Below, in pieces: positions 47,486 to 56,512 of a DNA stretch of 64,000 nucleotides. Where the stretch lies: positions 1,116,001-1,180,000 of the forward strand of contig NZ_CP154878.1 of the NCBI RefSeq assembly GCF_039955095.1, read 5' to 3'. The translations under genes and the position numbers were made by a program. How positions within the stretch are numbered: position 1 is the first letter of the stretch; every line of letters starts with the position of its first letter. The stretch is from Limosilactobacillus sp. WILCCON 0051 (GTDB taxonomy: Bacteria > Bacillota > Bacilli > Lactobacillales > Lactobacillaceae). A model generated the notes under the pieces. That model saw nothing but the letters and a program-made list of their open reading frames with translations, had not been told where the DNA came from and did no database searches.

Positions 47486-47737
47486 ATGGCTGATGCTAAG
47501 GACTTAGACAAATTCAAGGAGCGTTTAGAAATATGCGATGAAATTGAGTTTGATTTGAATGGCCAATCGTGGAACCTTGAACCAGTATATAAAGGCGATG
47601 ATCAGGTTGCTTGGGAACTGTATCAACGCGATCCAAAATATGACCAAACGATTAATACAATAGATCCTAATGAAATTTTGAGGGTAAAAATTGATGGGAA
47701 ACCATTGATCGATCAATGGTCAAAAGTTAAATGTTGA
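47486..47737 (+). CDS. Small acidic hypothetical protein (83 aa), partly duplicated upstream
   Basis: AAGGAAGGG lies 7 bp before ATG 47486 (TTG 47480 and ATG 47483 are alternatives). Contains LEPVYKGDDQVAWELYQRD. Directly upstream, at 47440-47475, a short stretch encodes VEPVYKGEIEG and shares about 16 identical bases with this gene's interior, so a related gene copy has been lost by recombination. Tandem variants of immunity genes commonly evolve this way. Unknown function. Confidence 0.5.
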   Translation: MADAKDLDKFKERLEICDEIEFDLNGQSWNLEPVYKGDDQVAWELYQRDPKYDQTINTIDPNEILRVKIDGKPLIDQWSKVKC

Positions 47738-48123
47738 GCGTCTGTCGAATAGGATAGGCGCTTTTATTATGGCTTTTGCGGCATATTCTCATTTCGAAAT
47801 TAATCGAAGCGATCAAAACAACAAAACATTGATAAAATGGCAAATTATTTTCATATCTCAACGGACTATTTGCTTAGTAGAAAAACGCAGACAACGTAGA
47901 TTTAGACGAGGCTATCAATAACGCAATGAGTTTTGACGGCAGGAGCACGATGGTAAGTGACGAAACAGCTTTGGAAAGCATATTTAGCCATTAAAGAATA
48001 GGTGGTGTGTATGAACGACATGGATTTGTATAACGCAATCATGACAATAGGGCTTAAAATGGAATGTGGAGCTTGTTAAGAAAGTCATAGCTGAGTATTG
48101 ATAGGAATTGTTGGTGAGGAAAA
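47738..48123. other. Gene-poor stretch with phage-gene relics
   Basis: Holds the repressor pseudogene (47782-47994) and a 22-codon ORF at 48011-48079 with a GGTGG site, which may be a truncated downstream gene. Nothing else was seen. Confidence 0.5.
47782..47994 (+). pseudogene. XRE/phage CI-type repressor remnant
   Basis: NIDKMANYFHISTDYLLSRK (47825-47884) is the classic end of the XRE helix-turn-helix region. After a stop, a shifted frame (47896-47994) reads VDLDEAINNAMSFDGRSTMVSDE..., the typical C-terminal tail of small lactobacillar phage repressors. At least one frameshift and no N-terminal start are evident, so it is inactive. Confidence 0.65.
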
Positions 48124-49395
48124 TTGAATAGGATATTGTACAAGCTTAAAAATGCTATTTTATTTCTCGCTGTATATATTGTCATATTTTTCATAACAAT
48201 GTTTATCAACGAGAACCTAGCAGCTGTAATGTTGGCAGGAATAGTAATTGGTGTTCCAATATATCTAGGTTACTTGCTGTTGGAAACCGTTAAGTATTTC
48301 ATGAATAAAAAAAACACGAATGTTATATCGTCACAACAAGCGCCACTGCAGACACGTAGACGGAATAGAGACAAGCAAGTGCCTAAACGTAACTCTGATA
48401 GTAGTGTTCAAACTAATCATGTAAGCCAAAAGGTTCAGGCACATGAAAGCCGTCAAGCAACTACACCAATTGGCAAAAACTCAGTAAAACCAGTAAATGA
48501 TGAAACGACATTACCTAAGGAAACACCAAAGCAAGCAATCGTTGAAACCAATGTGCACCCTATTAAGATGGCACGGCGAACTGATAAGCCAACGGTACAC
48601 CATCTCCGAAGAAAGCTTAAGGATTTCGTCGTTATCGATATTGAAACAACCGGCCTTCAAAGAGACGCTAAAATAATTCAGCTTTCTTCTGTCAAATACA
48701 AGAAAGACGAATTGGTTGATACGTTCAACAGGTACATAAACCCTGGTATACCAGTACCTGCTGATGTATCGGCAATTACCGGAATAACCGATCAGCTATT
48801 GCAAGACGCGCCTACCTTTGATGAAGTTGTCAGTGATTTTGTGGATTTTGTTGGTGATTTGCCTTGGATTGGTCATAATATCAATGGCTTTGATATTCCA
48901 AAATTAATCAACAACGGGTTGCCTTTAACTGAAGTAAGTACTATTGATACTCTAAGGCTTGCCAGAAAGAAACTAACTAATCTATCTCATCATAGCTTGG
49001 AAATTCTAAAACATTACTACGGAATTAAGAACAAATCACACAATGCCTTAGAGGACTGCAAAACAAATGCAATTGTCTATCAGCGTTTACGTGATGATAT
49101 TTTGGAACAAGTTGAAGCTGACTATTCTGATATTGTTCAAACATTAGCTGGGCTGAATTTTGCTATATCCGGTTATTTTTCTGGCTACAGTCGTGCTGAT
49201 GTTAAAGAAATAATAATGTCACATGGCGGGAAAGTTAAATCAACAGTGACCAAGGATACAAATTATCTTGTTGATGGAACGCAGACTAGTGACAAACTGA
49301 CTGACGGCGTTCATAGTGGAAAAGAACTAAAAGCCCAAAAATATGGGACTAAAATGATTGGCATCACCGAGCTAAAAGAAATGGCTAATGGTTGA
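48124..49395 (+). CDS. Membrane-anchored DnaQ-type 3'-5' exonuclease with C-terminal BRCT domain (423 aa)
   Basis: Order: two transmembrane helices (~residues 9-28 and 33-55); a ~110-residue basic, disordered linker; a DEDDh exonuclease (~166-330) with ExoI FVVIDIETTGL, ExoII GHNINGFDIPKL and ExoIII HNALEDCKTNA, all catalytic acids and the His present; and a BRCT-like domain (~338-420, LNFAISGYFSGYSRADVKEIIMSHGGKVKSTVTKDTNYLV). Exonuclease-BRCT pairing recalls DinG/PolC epsilon-type proteins in Firmicutes, but the membrane anchor is unusual. Start TTG 48124 has GGTGAGGAAAA upstream. GC content is lower than surrounding genes. A role in degrading incoming or damaged DNA at the membrane is speculation. 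Confidence 0.8.
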   Translation: MNRILYKLKNAILFLAVYIVIFFITMFINENLAAVMLAGIVIGVPIYLGYLLLETVKYFMNKKNTNVISSQQAPLQTRRRNRDKQVPKRNSDSSVQTNHVSQKVQAHESRQATTPIGKNSVKPVNDETTLPKETPKQAIVETNVHPIKMARRTDKPTVHHLRRKLKDFVVIDIETTGLQRDAKIIQLSSVKYKKDELVDTFNRYINPGIPVPADVSAITGITDQLLQDAPTFDEVVSDFVDFVGDLPWIGHNINGFDIPKLINNGLPLTEVSTIDTLRLARKKLTNLSHHSLEILKHYYGIKNKSHNALEDCKTNAIVYQRLRDDILEQVEADYSDIVQTLAGLNFAISGYFSGYSRADVKEIIMSHGGKVKSTVTKDTNYLVDGTQTSDKLTDGVHSGKELKAQKYGTKMIGITELKEMANG

Positions 49396-49460
49396 TAGTT
49401 GTTGCTTAATTATTGGGAAAACGTGATTGACGTTAAAAGCTGCTATTGGGAGTGTAAAAA

Positions 49461-50066
49461 ATGAAATTGTTTTTGCTGGTTATTGTAGTTATTAGCTTTT
49501 TCTTAGCACTTGGTGGAGTACGTTCGCTTTATAAGCATCAGTATGAAGATGGCACCGGTGGATACGTGCTTATTTTTACTATCATTTCAGCACTAGTCTG
49601 TTTTGGGGCCTATAAGTTGGACGTACATCTTGCCGACACATCAGCAAGTGCTAAAACGGAACAAAATTCTAGCGATCACTATTGCCTGATTGGTCACAAA
49701 ATCGTTAAATCACAGGTCAAGTCGCAAAATGGCGGATTGTACTACATCGATAAGGTTGATCCTAACATTCACTATTTTATTGATGACAGCCATAAAGTAA
49801 CGGCAATCAAATATATGTATGAGCCAAACCACAAGCCGGGTCATTCAGCAGTTATTGAGCTCTCGGCTCTCTTAAACGACAAACATCTTAAGTTTACTAA
49901 TGACAAGCAGTCAGACGATGATTTTTATCCATCGTCAAGCGATAAGACGTTTAATGTCTACTCGCCTAAGTACAAAAAGTGGTATCACGCAACCCTGCAA
50001 TTTGACGGCAAGGACAAGGTATCGCAATTCAGCGTTTGGGAAGGTAAATCCGATGACGCGGAGTAA
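49461..50066 (+). CDS. Two-TM membrane protein of unknown function (201 aa)
   Basis: Two hydrophobic segments (~residues 2-20 and 36-52), then a ~145-residue hydrophilic, His/Lys/Asp-rich domain (HKIVKSQVKSQNGGLYYIDKVDPN...). GGGAG lies 8 bp before ATG. 65 bp after the exonuclease-BRCT gene and in the same orientation, so the two may be co-transcribed. No family recognised. Confidence 0.65.
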   Translation: MKLFLLVIVVISFFLALGGVRSLYKHQYEDGTGGYVLIFTIISALVCFGAYKLDVHLADTSASAKTEQNSSDHYCLIGHKIVKSQVKSQNGGLYYIDKVDPNIHYFIDDSHKVTAIKYMYEPNHKPGHSAVIELSALLNDKHLKFTNDKQSDDDFYPSSSDKTFNVYSPKYKKWYHATLQFDGKDKVSQFSVWEGKSDDAE

Positions 50067-50132
50067 ATAAAAAGGTCCGGTGTATTCCCCAAGTATATAG
50101 AGACAGTCTGCTTAACAGAAACCAATTGATAA

Positions 50133-50178
50133 CCAAAATAGCGCTATATCAAGCTTTGAAGCCTGGTATAGCGCTATT
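50133..50178 (-). terminator. Terminator of the yfhO-type gene
   Basis: AATAGCGCTATA / TATAGCGCTATT 12-bp stem followed on the minus strand by TTTTGG. Confidence 0.75.
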
Positions 50179-50212
50179 GGCAGTTTTAGACCTGTTGATC
50201 GAACTGTTACCG

Positions 50213-53128
50213 TTATGCTGAAGCTTTGTTGGCACCGTGACGTTTGATCAGCCAACTGGCAACTGCAGCCAAAAGCATCCAGATCAAACCAAACAGACTG
50301 ATTTTGCAGCCAAGAGCCAAACCTGGTACGTGGTAGTGCAGGACAACGCGATGAGTTCCCGCAGGCAGGCGCAGACCGACAAAAGCCTGATTAGTCCGCA
50401 ACAGAGTGGTTTTTTTGCCATCAACGGTTGCCGTCCAGCCCGTTGAATAAGGAATCGAAGAAGTCAGAATACCGACCCGCGAAGTCGTAATCGTTCCCGA
50501 AAGCTGATTGCGCTTGAATTTAACGTTTTTAAGCGCATGTTTTTGAATCTGGCGAACTTCTTGATTGTATTTGGTCCCCAGTTTTTCGGCAACTACTTGA
50601 TACTGCCATTGATAGGTCCCCAGCTTAGAAGGCTTGAGAGTCAAAGAAGTCGGCATTCCTTTAGCAAAGTAGCCAATATTCATCGTACCGTTTTTAACCA
50701 GCTTGAAAAATGAAAGCTTGCTTTGCTTAGGCTGTTCTATAGTTTCGGAACCTAAACGACTGGAAATCTTGACGGCAAAACTCATATCAGGTGAACCGTT
50801 CAGAATATGGTAGCGCCAGAATTTATACTGGTTAAAACGATGATTGACGATATCGCCTGGATTGGTGGACTGCTGCTCTTCATGCTTTTGCTCATAGGCA
50901 ATCTGCTGTTTCATTGAAAACGGCTGATACTTGATCGAGGCAAACTCAACGTGCAGTTCGCTGTCTTTGAGCTGTTTTTTGAATGCCTTGCTGGTCAACT
51001 GCGGCAGCTGCAGCTGATAGGTTTCCAGACTGTCAGTATATTTAAGACCGGTTGACTTGATCTTGTTCAAACGATTTGAAACCAGCTGCGACTTAAGTTT
51101 GATAACGTTGCCCTTCAAATTGGCAGTCTTCATTCCGTTAGTGGCGCCGTTGTTTTTAGAGCTGACCGTAACCCCACTGGCCAGGGAACGTTCTTTGGCT
51201 GTAGGCGACAGCTTCTGGTAGGTCTTTTGACTGATGTATGAATCCTGCCAATAAAGCAGCGGAAAGGCATTATTCGTCTGATAGCGATTAGTCGTGGTTG
51301 GAACCAGCTGCGTCTGATCGGTCGGGTTAGTAGGCTGCCCGACGTCATAGTTGATTTTGGGTTCCGTAGTGGCATCAAGGAAATAGCCGCCTGGAATCTT
51401 ATTAGCGTTCTCGCTGTTGCTTTGCACGAACAGATACTTGACGCCAAAGAAATTATTCAAAACGGTTCGGTCATCAACCTGACGCAAAGGGACGTTGGCT
51501 TGATACTGAGTGTTTTGCAGTGAGGTGCTGAACTGCCCCAGGTACTTGTTTTGCAGAGAGTAGTATGAATCGATATTGTGCATCCCTGAGGTCAGATCAT
51601 TATCCAAAAGCCCACCGGAAGTAATCTGATTGTTGGAGATCGTGGAGACCCGGAAAAACGAGCCGTCGTTTAAGCCTTTTTCCAAGCCGCCATAGCGATT
51701 TTGAGCAATCGACTGATACTGGCCGCGCACCAATGTACTGTTGGCAAAATTACCGTTATAAGGCGTACCGACATACAGCGCGTTGCAGGCAGCGTTGGCC
51801 AAAATAATCGTAACCAGCCAGCGATCAGGATGCGGCGTGCCATGCAGGTTAATGATCCAAAGCATTAACAGCGACATGATCAAAAAGATGATCGGCATAA
51901 ACATGGTCGTATCGTTTTGGAAAATATAGGTTGCCACCAAGACGACCAGATAGATGCCGGTTGCGCTGGTTAAGATCCAAAGCGTATGCCGGTCAAGACG
52001 GGTCGCATTCTGCAAAAGCAGGCAGACCGTCATGGCAATCGGCAGATAGATCAGCAGCGTCCAGCGATTGGAGGCCGCCATCATGCCATTGAAAAATGCC
52101 CCCACTGCCGGAATCAGCAGCATAACCAATGCCAGTGCCAGACTGATTGATAAAAGCGGAAATTCGCGGGTTCGCGTATAAAGATAAACGATCGCGATAA
52201 AAGCAATGCTGACCAAGCCTAATGCCGACCAGAACATAAACGTCCACTGGTCACCATTGATCAGCTGTTTGGGCAGAAACAGGTAGTAGTAGAGCGGATA
52301 GTGTTTAAGACCATTGGCAAATTCAGAACCGGCGCGAGTGGAATTCATAACGGCCATGATTTCTGGAACCAAAAGGCAGGCCGCGACTAGAATACTGGTG
52401 ATTGCGGCAAAGGCCAGCTTAGCCAGGGTTTTGCCGTAGCTAAGCGTGGTTCGATAATGAGTTGCCACGCGGAGTACCAGATAGATAAAAGTGCCAATTC
52501 CTAAAACATACGCTAGATAGTAGTTGTTGATCAGCATCCACAAAAAAGCCAAGGTAAGCGGCCAGGCTGAGCCGTTTTGCAAGACTCGCTCAAGCTGGAC
52601 GACTAGAATCGGAAACAGAATAAACGTCGTCATGAAAAACGGCTGGGCGATGCTGGCATACAACAGGTATGAGTTCACCATATAGACTACGGCACCACCT
52701 AGAATAACGTGGTCGCGAAAAGAAAAATGGCCAGCAAACCAGCAGAACGTCAAACCGACAAAATACGTCCGCAAAACGGTAATGACTTGATAGGCCAGCG
52801 TTAGTTTAGCTGCTGGGAATAATAATGCCAGATAGGCGAAAACATCACCAATCGTATAGTAGGAAAAGACCTGGAAAGTATCGGTGCCCAGCCCCATGTT
52901 CCAAGACCACCAGTTTAATGGCCGTGTTGGATGATGGAGCCAGCCCAGGACGATTTTACGATATTCGCCGAGCAGCGGTACGTGCTGATTTAAGGCATCC
53001 TTATTCCAGATCAACGTATGTCCGGTGATAGCATAGCTGCCGAACATGCACAGCGCAATCAAGGCAAACATTACCGTATATTTTAGATACAGCATGCGAT
53101 GATCACGCTTTTCGAATGAGAAGTTCAT
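50213..53128 (-). CDS. yfhO: YfhO family polytopic membrane protein (971 aa)
   Basis: About 12 membrane helices in the first ~470 residues, beginning with the GT-C-like signature HTLIWNKDALNQHVPLLGEYRK (Asp in the first extracytoplasmic loop), a large extracellular beta-rich domain (~475-930) and a final helix with a basic tail. YfhO proteins glycosylate lipoteichoic or wall teichoic acids using undecaprenyl-phosphate sugars in Bacillus and Listeria. That role is probable here; the sugar is unknown. AAGGAGCAATTTCA precedes the ATG. Single gene. Confidence 0.88.
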   Translation of the reverse strand: MNFSFEKRDHRMLYLKYTVMFALIALCMFGSYAITGHTLIWNKDALNQHVPLLGEYRKIVLGWLHHPTRPLNWWSWNMGLGTDTFQVFSYYTIGDVFAYLALLFPAAKLTLAYQVITVLRTYFVGLTFCWFAGHFSFRDHVILGGAVVYMVNSYLLYASIAQPFFMTTFILFPILVVQLERVLQNGSAWPLTLAFLWMLINNYYLAYVLGIGTFIYLVLRVATHYRTTLSYGKTLAKLAFAAITSILVAACLLVPEIMAVMNSTRAGSEFANGLKHYPLYYYLFLPKQLINGDQWTFMFWSALGLVSIAFIAIVYLYTRTREFPLLSISLALALVMLLIPAVGAFFNGMMAASNRWTLLIYLPIAMTVCLLLQNATRLDRHTLWILTSATGIYLVVLVATYIFQNDTTMFMPIIFLIMSLLMLWIINLHGTPHPDRWLVTIILANAACNALYVGTPYNGNFANSTLVRGQYQSIAQNRYGGLEKGLNDGSFFRVSTISNNQITSGGLLDNDLTSGMHNIDSYYSLQNKYLGQFSTSLQNTQYQANVPLRQVDDRTVLNNFFGVKYLFVQSNSENANKIPGGYFLDATTEPKINYDVGQPTNPTDQTQLVPTTTNRYQTNNAFPLLYWQDSYISQKTYQKLSPTAKERSLASGVTVSSKNNGATNGMKTANLKGNVIKLKSQLVSNRLNKIKSTGLKYTDSLETYQLQLPQLTSKAFKKQLKDSELHVEFASIKYQPFSMKQQIAYEQKHEEQQSTNPGDIVNHRFNQYKFWRYHILNGSPDMSFAVKISSRLGSETIEQPKQSKLSFFKLVKNGTMNIGYFAKGMPTSLTLKPSKLGTYQWQYQVVAEKLGTKYNQEVRQIQKHALKNVKFKRNQLSGTITTSRVGILTSSIPYSTGWTATVDGKKTTLLRTNQAFVGLRLPAGTHRVVLHYHVPGLALGCKISLFGLIWMLLAAVASWLIKRHGANKASA

Positions 53129-53368
53129 TGAAATTGCTCCTTAAAATAAAAAGTACACCCTTCTATTCTACTATAGATTTTTGTAAACCTTGCCAATGAA
53201 AATGTTAAGGTATTTTAACGAATTACTGGTTTTTAAATCAGGTTGGTCCGCAGCGCTCTCAAATCAAGCTGATTGGCTGTTCAAAAATAAGTTTGCCAAA
53301 AGTATGTTCGCCTGTTAAAATGTAAATAGCGAACATATGTTTTAATAGAGCTTAAGGAGGGAACTGAG

Positions 53369-54508
53369 ATGTCATTTGCGTTGCTGTATCGATCGCTTAG
53401 CCGTACTCGCTGGTATTGGTCAGTCAGCCAAAATTTTACCCAAAAAAGCGAGCGGCAGTTTACCTGGGAGTCGGCTGCGGATCTGGCTGCGGATTATCCT
53501 AAACTGAGGTCACGCTATCCTACGCTGTTTGCCAAGAAACGTGCCGAGGCCTTTTGGATTTATGACCTCGCGCATGATGATGCAACGCGACTGTCGCTTG
53601 CTGCAGCTGACAGTGCTGATGTACCAGCTGATGATGCACCTCAAGCAGAAGCCAATGCTGATAAAACAATCGCTGTTGCTTCACCGACAGCTGCTGATCC
53701 AATGGCCTTGCAAACAAGTACGCCCAAACAGCAGGAAAGTGATCCCAAAACCGCAGAGCATTTTGCATTGATGGTAGATGACAAAAACAATGCGTCTTGC
53801 TACTACAGTCGGACGCTTAAAAAATTCGTGGTCAAGGTCAATGAGCACGCCTCGGTCTGGGACCGGCGCGACTCTGCTATCGATGTGGGTAAAGAATTGG
53901 CAATCAATGATTCATTTTGGCTTGGTCATGCTGAATATGATCGTGCAACATTGCGGTTGGTCAGAGTCGAGGATGGCGAACGAATCTGGCCGCAATTGGC
54001 TGGGGATGGCTTACCGATGCCAGATCCCGAGCTTATTGATCAATTCCGCGAAAAAATCAGTGCCCATGTAGATGATGATGGTCCGGCAGCGTCAACGATG
54101 AGTCTGGCCAAGGCAGCACAGCATGAGGTTGAAACGATCGATTTTGAAAGATTCAATTTAAAGAAGATTCTTGAGGCCGTTGACTATTTGATCGATGCAT
54201 TACGGCTTAAAGCAACTGCTGAACGCCAGCTGAAAGTTTTTGACCAGTCGATTCTGCAGGACTATCTGCACGTAATTGAACTGACTGAGCTTGACCAGAT
54301 CGATACGCAGCAGCTGGTTGCCAGTCTGCAGTCAAATCGGCGGGCGCGTCGTCAGATTAAAGACCTTAAGATCATCTTATCGGCGCTGGCTAAGTCGTTT
54401 GATGTTCAGCAGTTTTTGAATATTCTGCTGTCAGAGCCGTCACTAGGCAGTCAATACTATTTTCGTGATCAGGCAACGGCCGCAAAGATAAAAGAAATGA
54501 TTGATTAA
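53369..54508 (+). CDS. Hypothetical protein (379 aa)
   Basis: Cytosolic protein. Residues 1-70 are basic/aromatic (LYRSLSRTRWYWSVSQNF), ~75-130 is an Ala/Asp/Pro low-complexity linker, ~130-215 a beta-rich domain, ~225-379 helical. I recognise no family. AAGGAGGGAACTGAG precedes the ATG closely. Monocistronic, with a promoter-like AAATAGCG...TTTTAATAG region upstream. Confidence 0.65.
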   Translation: MSFALLYRSLSRTRWYWSVSQNFTQKSERQFTWESAADLAADYPKLRSRYPTLFAKKRAEAFWIYDLAHDDATRLSLAAADSADVPADDAPQAEANADKTIAVASPTAADPMALQTSTPKQQESDPKTAEHFALMVDDKNNASCYYSRTLKKFVVKVNEHASVWDRRDSAIDVGKELAINDSFWLGHAEYDRATLRLVRVEDGERIWPQLAGDGLPMPDPELIDQFREKISAHVDDDGPAASTMSLAKAAQHEVETIDFERFNLKKILEAVDYLIDALRLKATAERQLKVFDQSILQDYLHVIELTELDQIDTQQLVASLQSNRRARRQIKDLKIILSALAKSFDVQQFLNILLSEPSLGSQYYFRDQATAAKIKEMID

Positions 54509-54566
54509 AAGCTGATGACCGCGGCGTTAATACAGAGAATCAGTCACGATAAAACGGCTCTGCCAA

Positions 54567-54600
54567 CAAAAAAAGCCGCCTTTAAAAAAAGACGACGTTT
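54567..54600 (-). terminator. Terminator of the patatin gene
   Basis: On the minus strand GTCGTCTTT / AAAGGCGGC (with G-U pairs) is followed by TTTTTTTG. A tandem duplication of TTTAGTTTAGCGTTC (54599-54627) overlaps the stop codon of the gene. Confidence 0.65.
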
Positions 54601-54618
54601 AGTTTAGCGTTCTTTAGT

Positions 54619-55476
54619 TTAGCGTTCAAGGTAGGCAATCAATTGAGGCAGCTGCTGTTCCATTTCAGCCAGTCCCTCATCATGAAAGCCAGCCAGTTTT
54701 TTGACATTGTTTTCAAAACGGCTGATCTTGACTGGTTTTTGTGGCGTAATGCAGTAAAGCTCATGATTGGCAAAAGCAGCGTCAATCTCATTGCACCGTT
54801 GATTATATACTTCCGGCCGGTTGATGCCTTCTTCGGCAAAAACCGGATAGTCTTTGTACTGGCGACGATAAAGCGCCTTGACCAGGGGACTGGAAGGCTT
54901 TTTGCGATAGGCTGCCTCACGTGTTCTGACGACGACGATCTTGTCGAATCCTTGTTCCTTAGCCAGGTCGGTCGGAATCGAATCAGCAATTCCGCCATCC
55001 AGACAAGGTCCTTGATCAGTCAGCTGCGGCTCAACCAAAAACGGCATTGAGCAGGAAGCTTTCAAAGCAGTTACCAAACCTTCCCGTCGGTAGTTTACAA
55101 AGTCAATTCGCTTGCCAGTTTCAATTGAAGTTGCCACCGCTGTAAAGTTCGATGCGGAGCGCTCATAGGCATGATGGTCAAATTGATGCCAGTCCCAGCC
55201 ATGATCATCAAACAAAAAGTCCAGATTGAGAATGTCTTCATGACGCAGGCCGCGTTTGAGCGAAACATAGTCAGAATCATGACGGTAGCTGGTGTTGACG
55301 TGATTTACATATCCATACTGCTTGGCTACGTAACAGGCACCGCATAAGGCCCCGGCAGAAACGCCAATCACGCTTTTGAACTCGATGTGATGCTTGAGCA
55401 GGCAATCCAAGACGCCAGCCGTGTACTGGCCGCGAAAAGCTCCACCCTCCAAAACTAATGCCGCGTTGTAAAGCAT
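54619..55476 (-). CDS. Patatin-like phospholipase (285 aa)
   Basis: Lipid acyl hydrolase with oxyanion loop EGGAFRGQYTAGVLD (~residues 9-23), the nucleophile elbow GVSAG (~39-43) and the catalytic Asp in CLDGGIADSIP (~155-165), i.e. a complete Ser-Asp dyad. Bacterial YjjU/RssA-type proteins of this length are soluble esterases of unclear physiological substrate. ATG 55476 is 6 bp after AGAGAGGG; the upstream ATG (55500) lacks a site. Stands alone, 130 bp from phoU. Confidence 0.9.
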   Translation of the reverse strand: MLYNAALVLEGGAFRGQYTAGVLDCLLKHHIEFKSVIGVSAGALCGACYVAKQYGYVNHVNTSYRHDSDYVSLKRGLRHEDILNLDFLFDDHGWDWHQFDHHAYERSASNFTAVATSIETGKRIDFVNYRREGLVTALKASCSMPFLVEPQLTDQGPCLDGGIADSIPTDLAKEQGFDKIVVVRTREAAYRKKPSSPLVKALYRRQYKDYPVFAEEGINRPEVYNQRCNEIDAAFANHELYCITPQKPVKISRFENNVKKLAGFHDEGLAEMEQQLPQLIAYLER

Positions 55477-55610
55477 TGCAATCCCTCTCTCTTCATGCAT
55501 TTAATCGTATTGAATATGATTATAATAACACATCATCAAATCAATCAAGGATCATTAAGCCGCAAAACGACCGCAAAGCCATCGTTGTAAACAGCTTTAC
55601 GGTCGCAGAG

Positions 55611-56357
55611 TTAGGATTTCTTATTTTGGTTGGCGCGCTTTTCTTGTTCTTCAGCCTGTTTTTGGAGTTCACGATTGACCAGTTCGGGATCAGCCTTGCC
55701 GGGGTTAAGCTCCGTAATTTTACCAGTTGCCGCGTAGATCACCCATTCGACCAGGTTGACGATGTGATCGCCAATCCGTTCCAGCAGATGAATCACGGTA
55801 ATGTAGTGACTGCCATCCTTAATCAGTTCTGGATGGGCGTGCATGCGGTTGATGATTTTTTCATGAACCTGCACGTATTGTTTATCAACTTCCAGATCCA
55901 TGTTGGCAACAGAGTAAGCCGTCTGTTCATCAGTGTAGACATAGGCATCAAGGGCTTTTTCCAGCATGTGACGCACGGTTTCAGCCATTTGGGCGATGTC
56001 GTTTTCAATATCTGGCCAGTGCTGGTCCATATCTTTGATGCGGATGGCGTCTCTGGCAATGTGAGAGGCATGATCAGCCATTCGTTCCAAATCCGAGCTG
56101 GCCTTAAGGATGCTCATAATTGAACGGAACTCGTTTTCTTTTGGCTTTTGAATATTCATCAGCTTAAAGGCGTGCTTTTCCAGGTAGGTTTCGCCATCAT
56201 TGATCAATCGGTCGTTTTCGCCGACTTCCTTGGCTAGCGCCACATCGCGATCAATGAACGCCTTGGTTGCCTTATAAATTTGTTCGGAGGTGTTGATCCC
56301 CATTTCCATAAAACGGCCACGCAGTTTTTTTAGCTCGTCGTTAAAAATCTCGTTCAT
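55611..56357 (-). CDS. phoU: Phosphate signalling complex protein PhoU (248 aa)
   Basis: All-helical tandem PhoU repeats with the metal-binding motifs ERMADHASHIARDA (~residues 90-103) and ERIGDHIVNLVEW (~190-202). The C terminus is extended by a Lys/Glu/Gln-rich tail. PhoU normally couples the PstSCAB transporter to PhoR, but no pst or pho two-component genes are adjacent; the orphan regulator at 56513 is divergent. AGGAGAGAGATC precedes the ATG. Confidence 0.93.
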   Translation of the reverse strand: MNEIFNDELKKLRGRFMEMGINTSEQIYKATKAFIDRDVALAKEVGENDRLINDGETYLEKHAFKLMNIQKPKENEFRSIMSILKASSDLERMADHASHIARDAIRIKDMDQHWPDIENDIAQMAETVRHMLEKALDAYVYTDEQTAYSVANMDLEVDKQYVQVHEKIINRMHAHPELIKDGSHYITVIHLLERIGDHIVNLVEWVIYAATGKITELNPGKADPELVNRELQKQAEEQEKRANQNKKS

Positions 56358-56512
56358 ATGATCTCTCTCCTTTATGGGGCATTTTTCTTTGATTACTATA
56401 CTTGTCTAATGTAAAAAATGTGTAAATTCGAGGTAAAATTATCGGATTTTATCGAAATTTTGTAAATATTGCGTTTTAATTAGACTTGGAAGAGAAAAGG
56501 GGATGGAGAATC

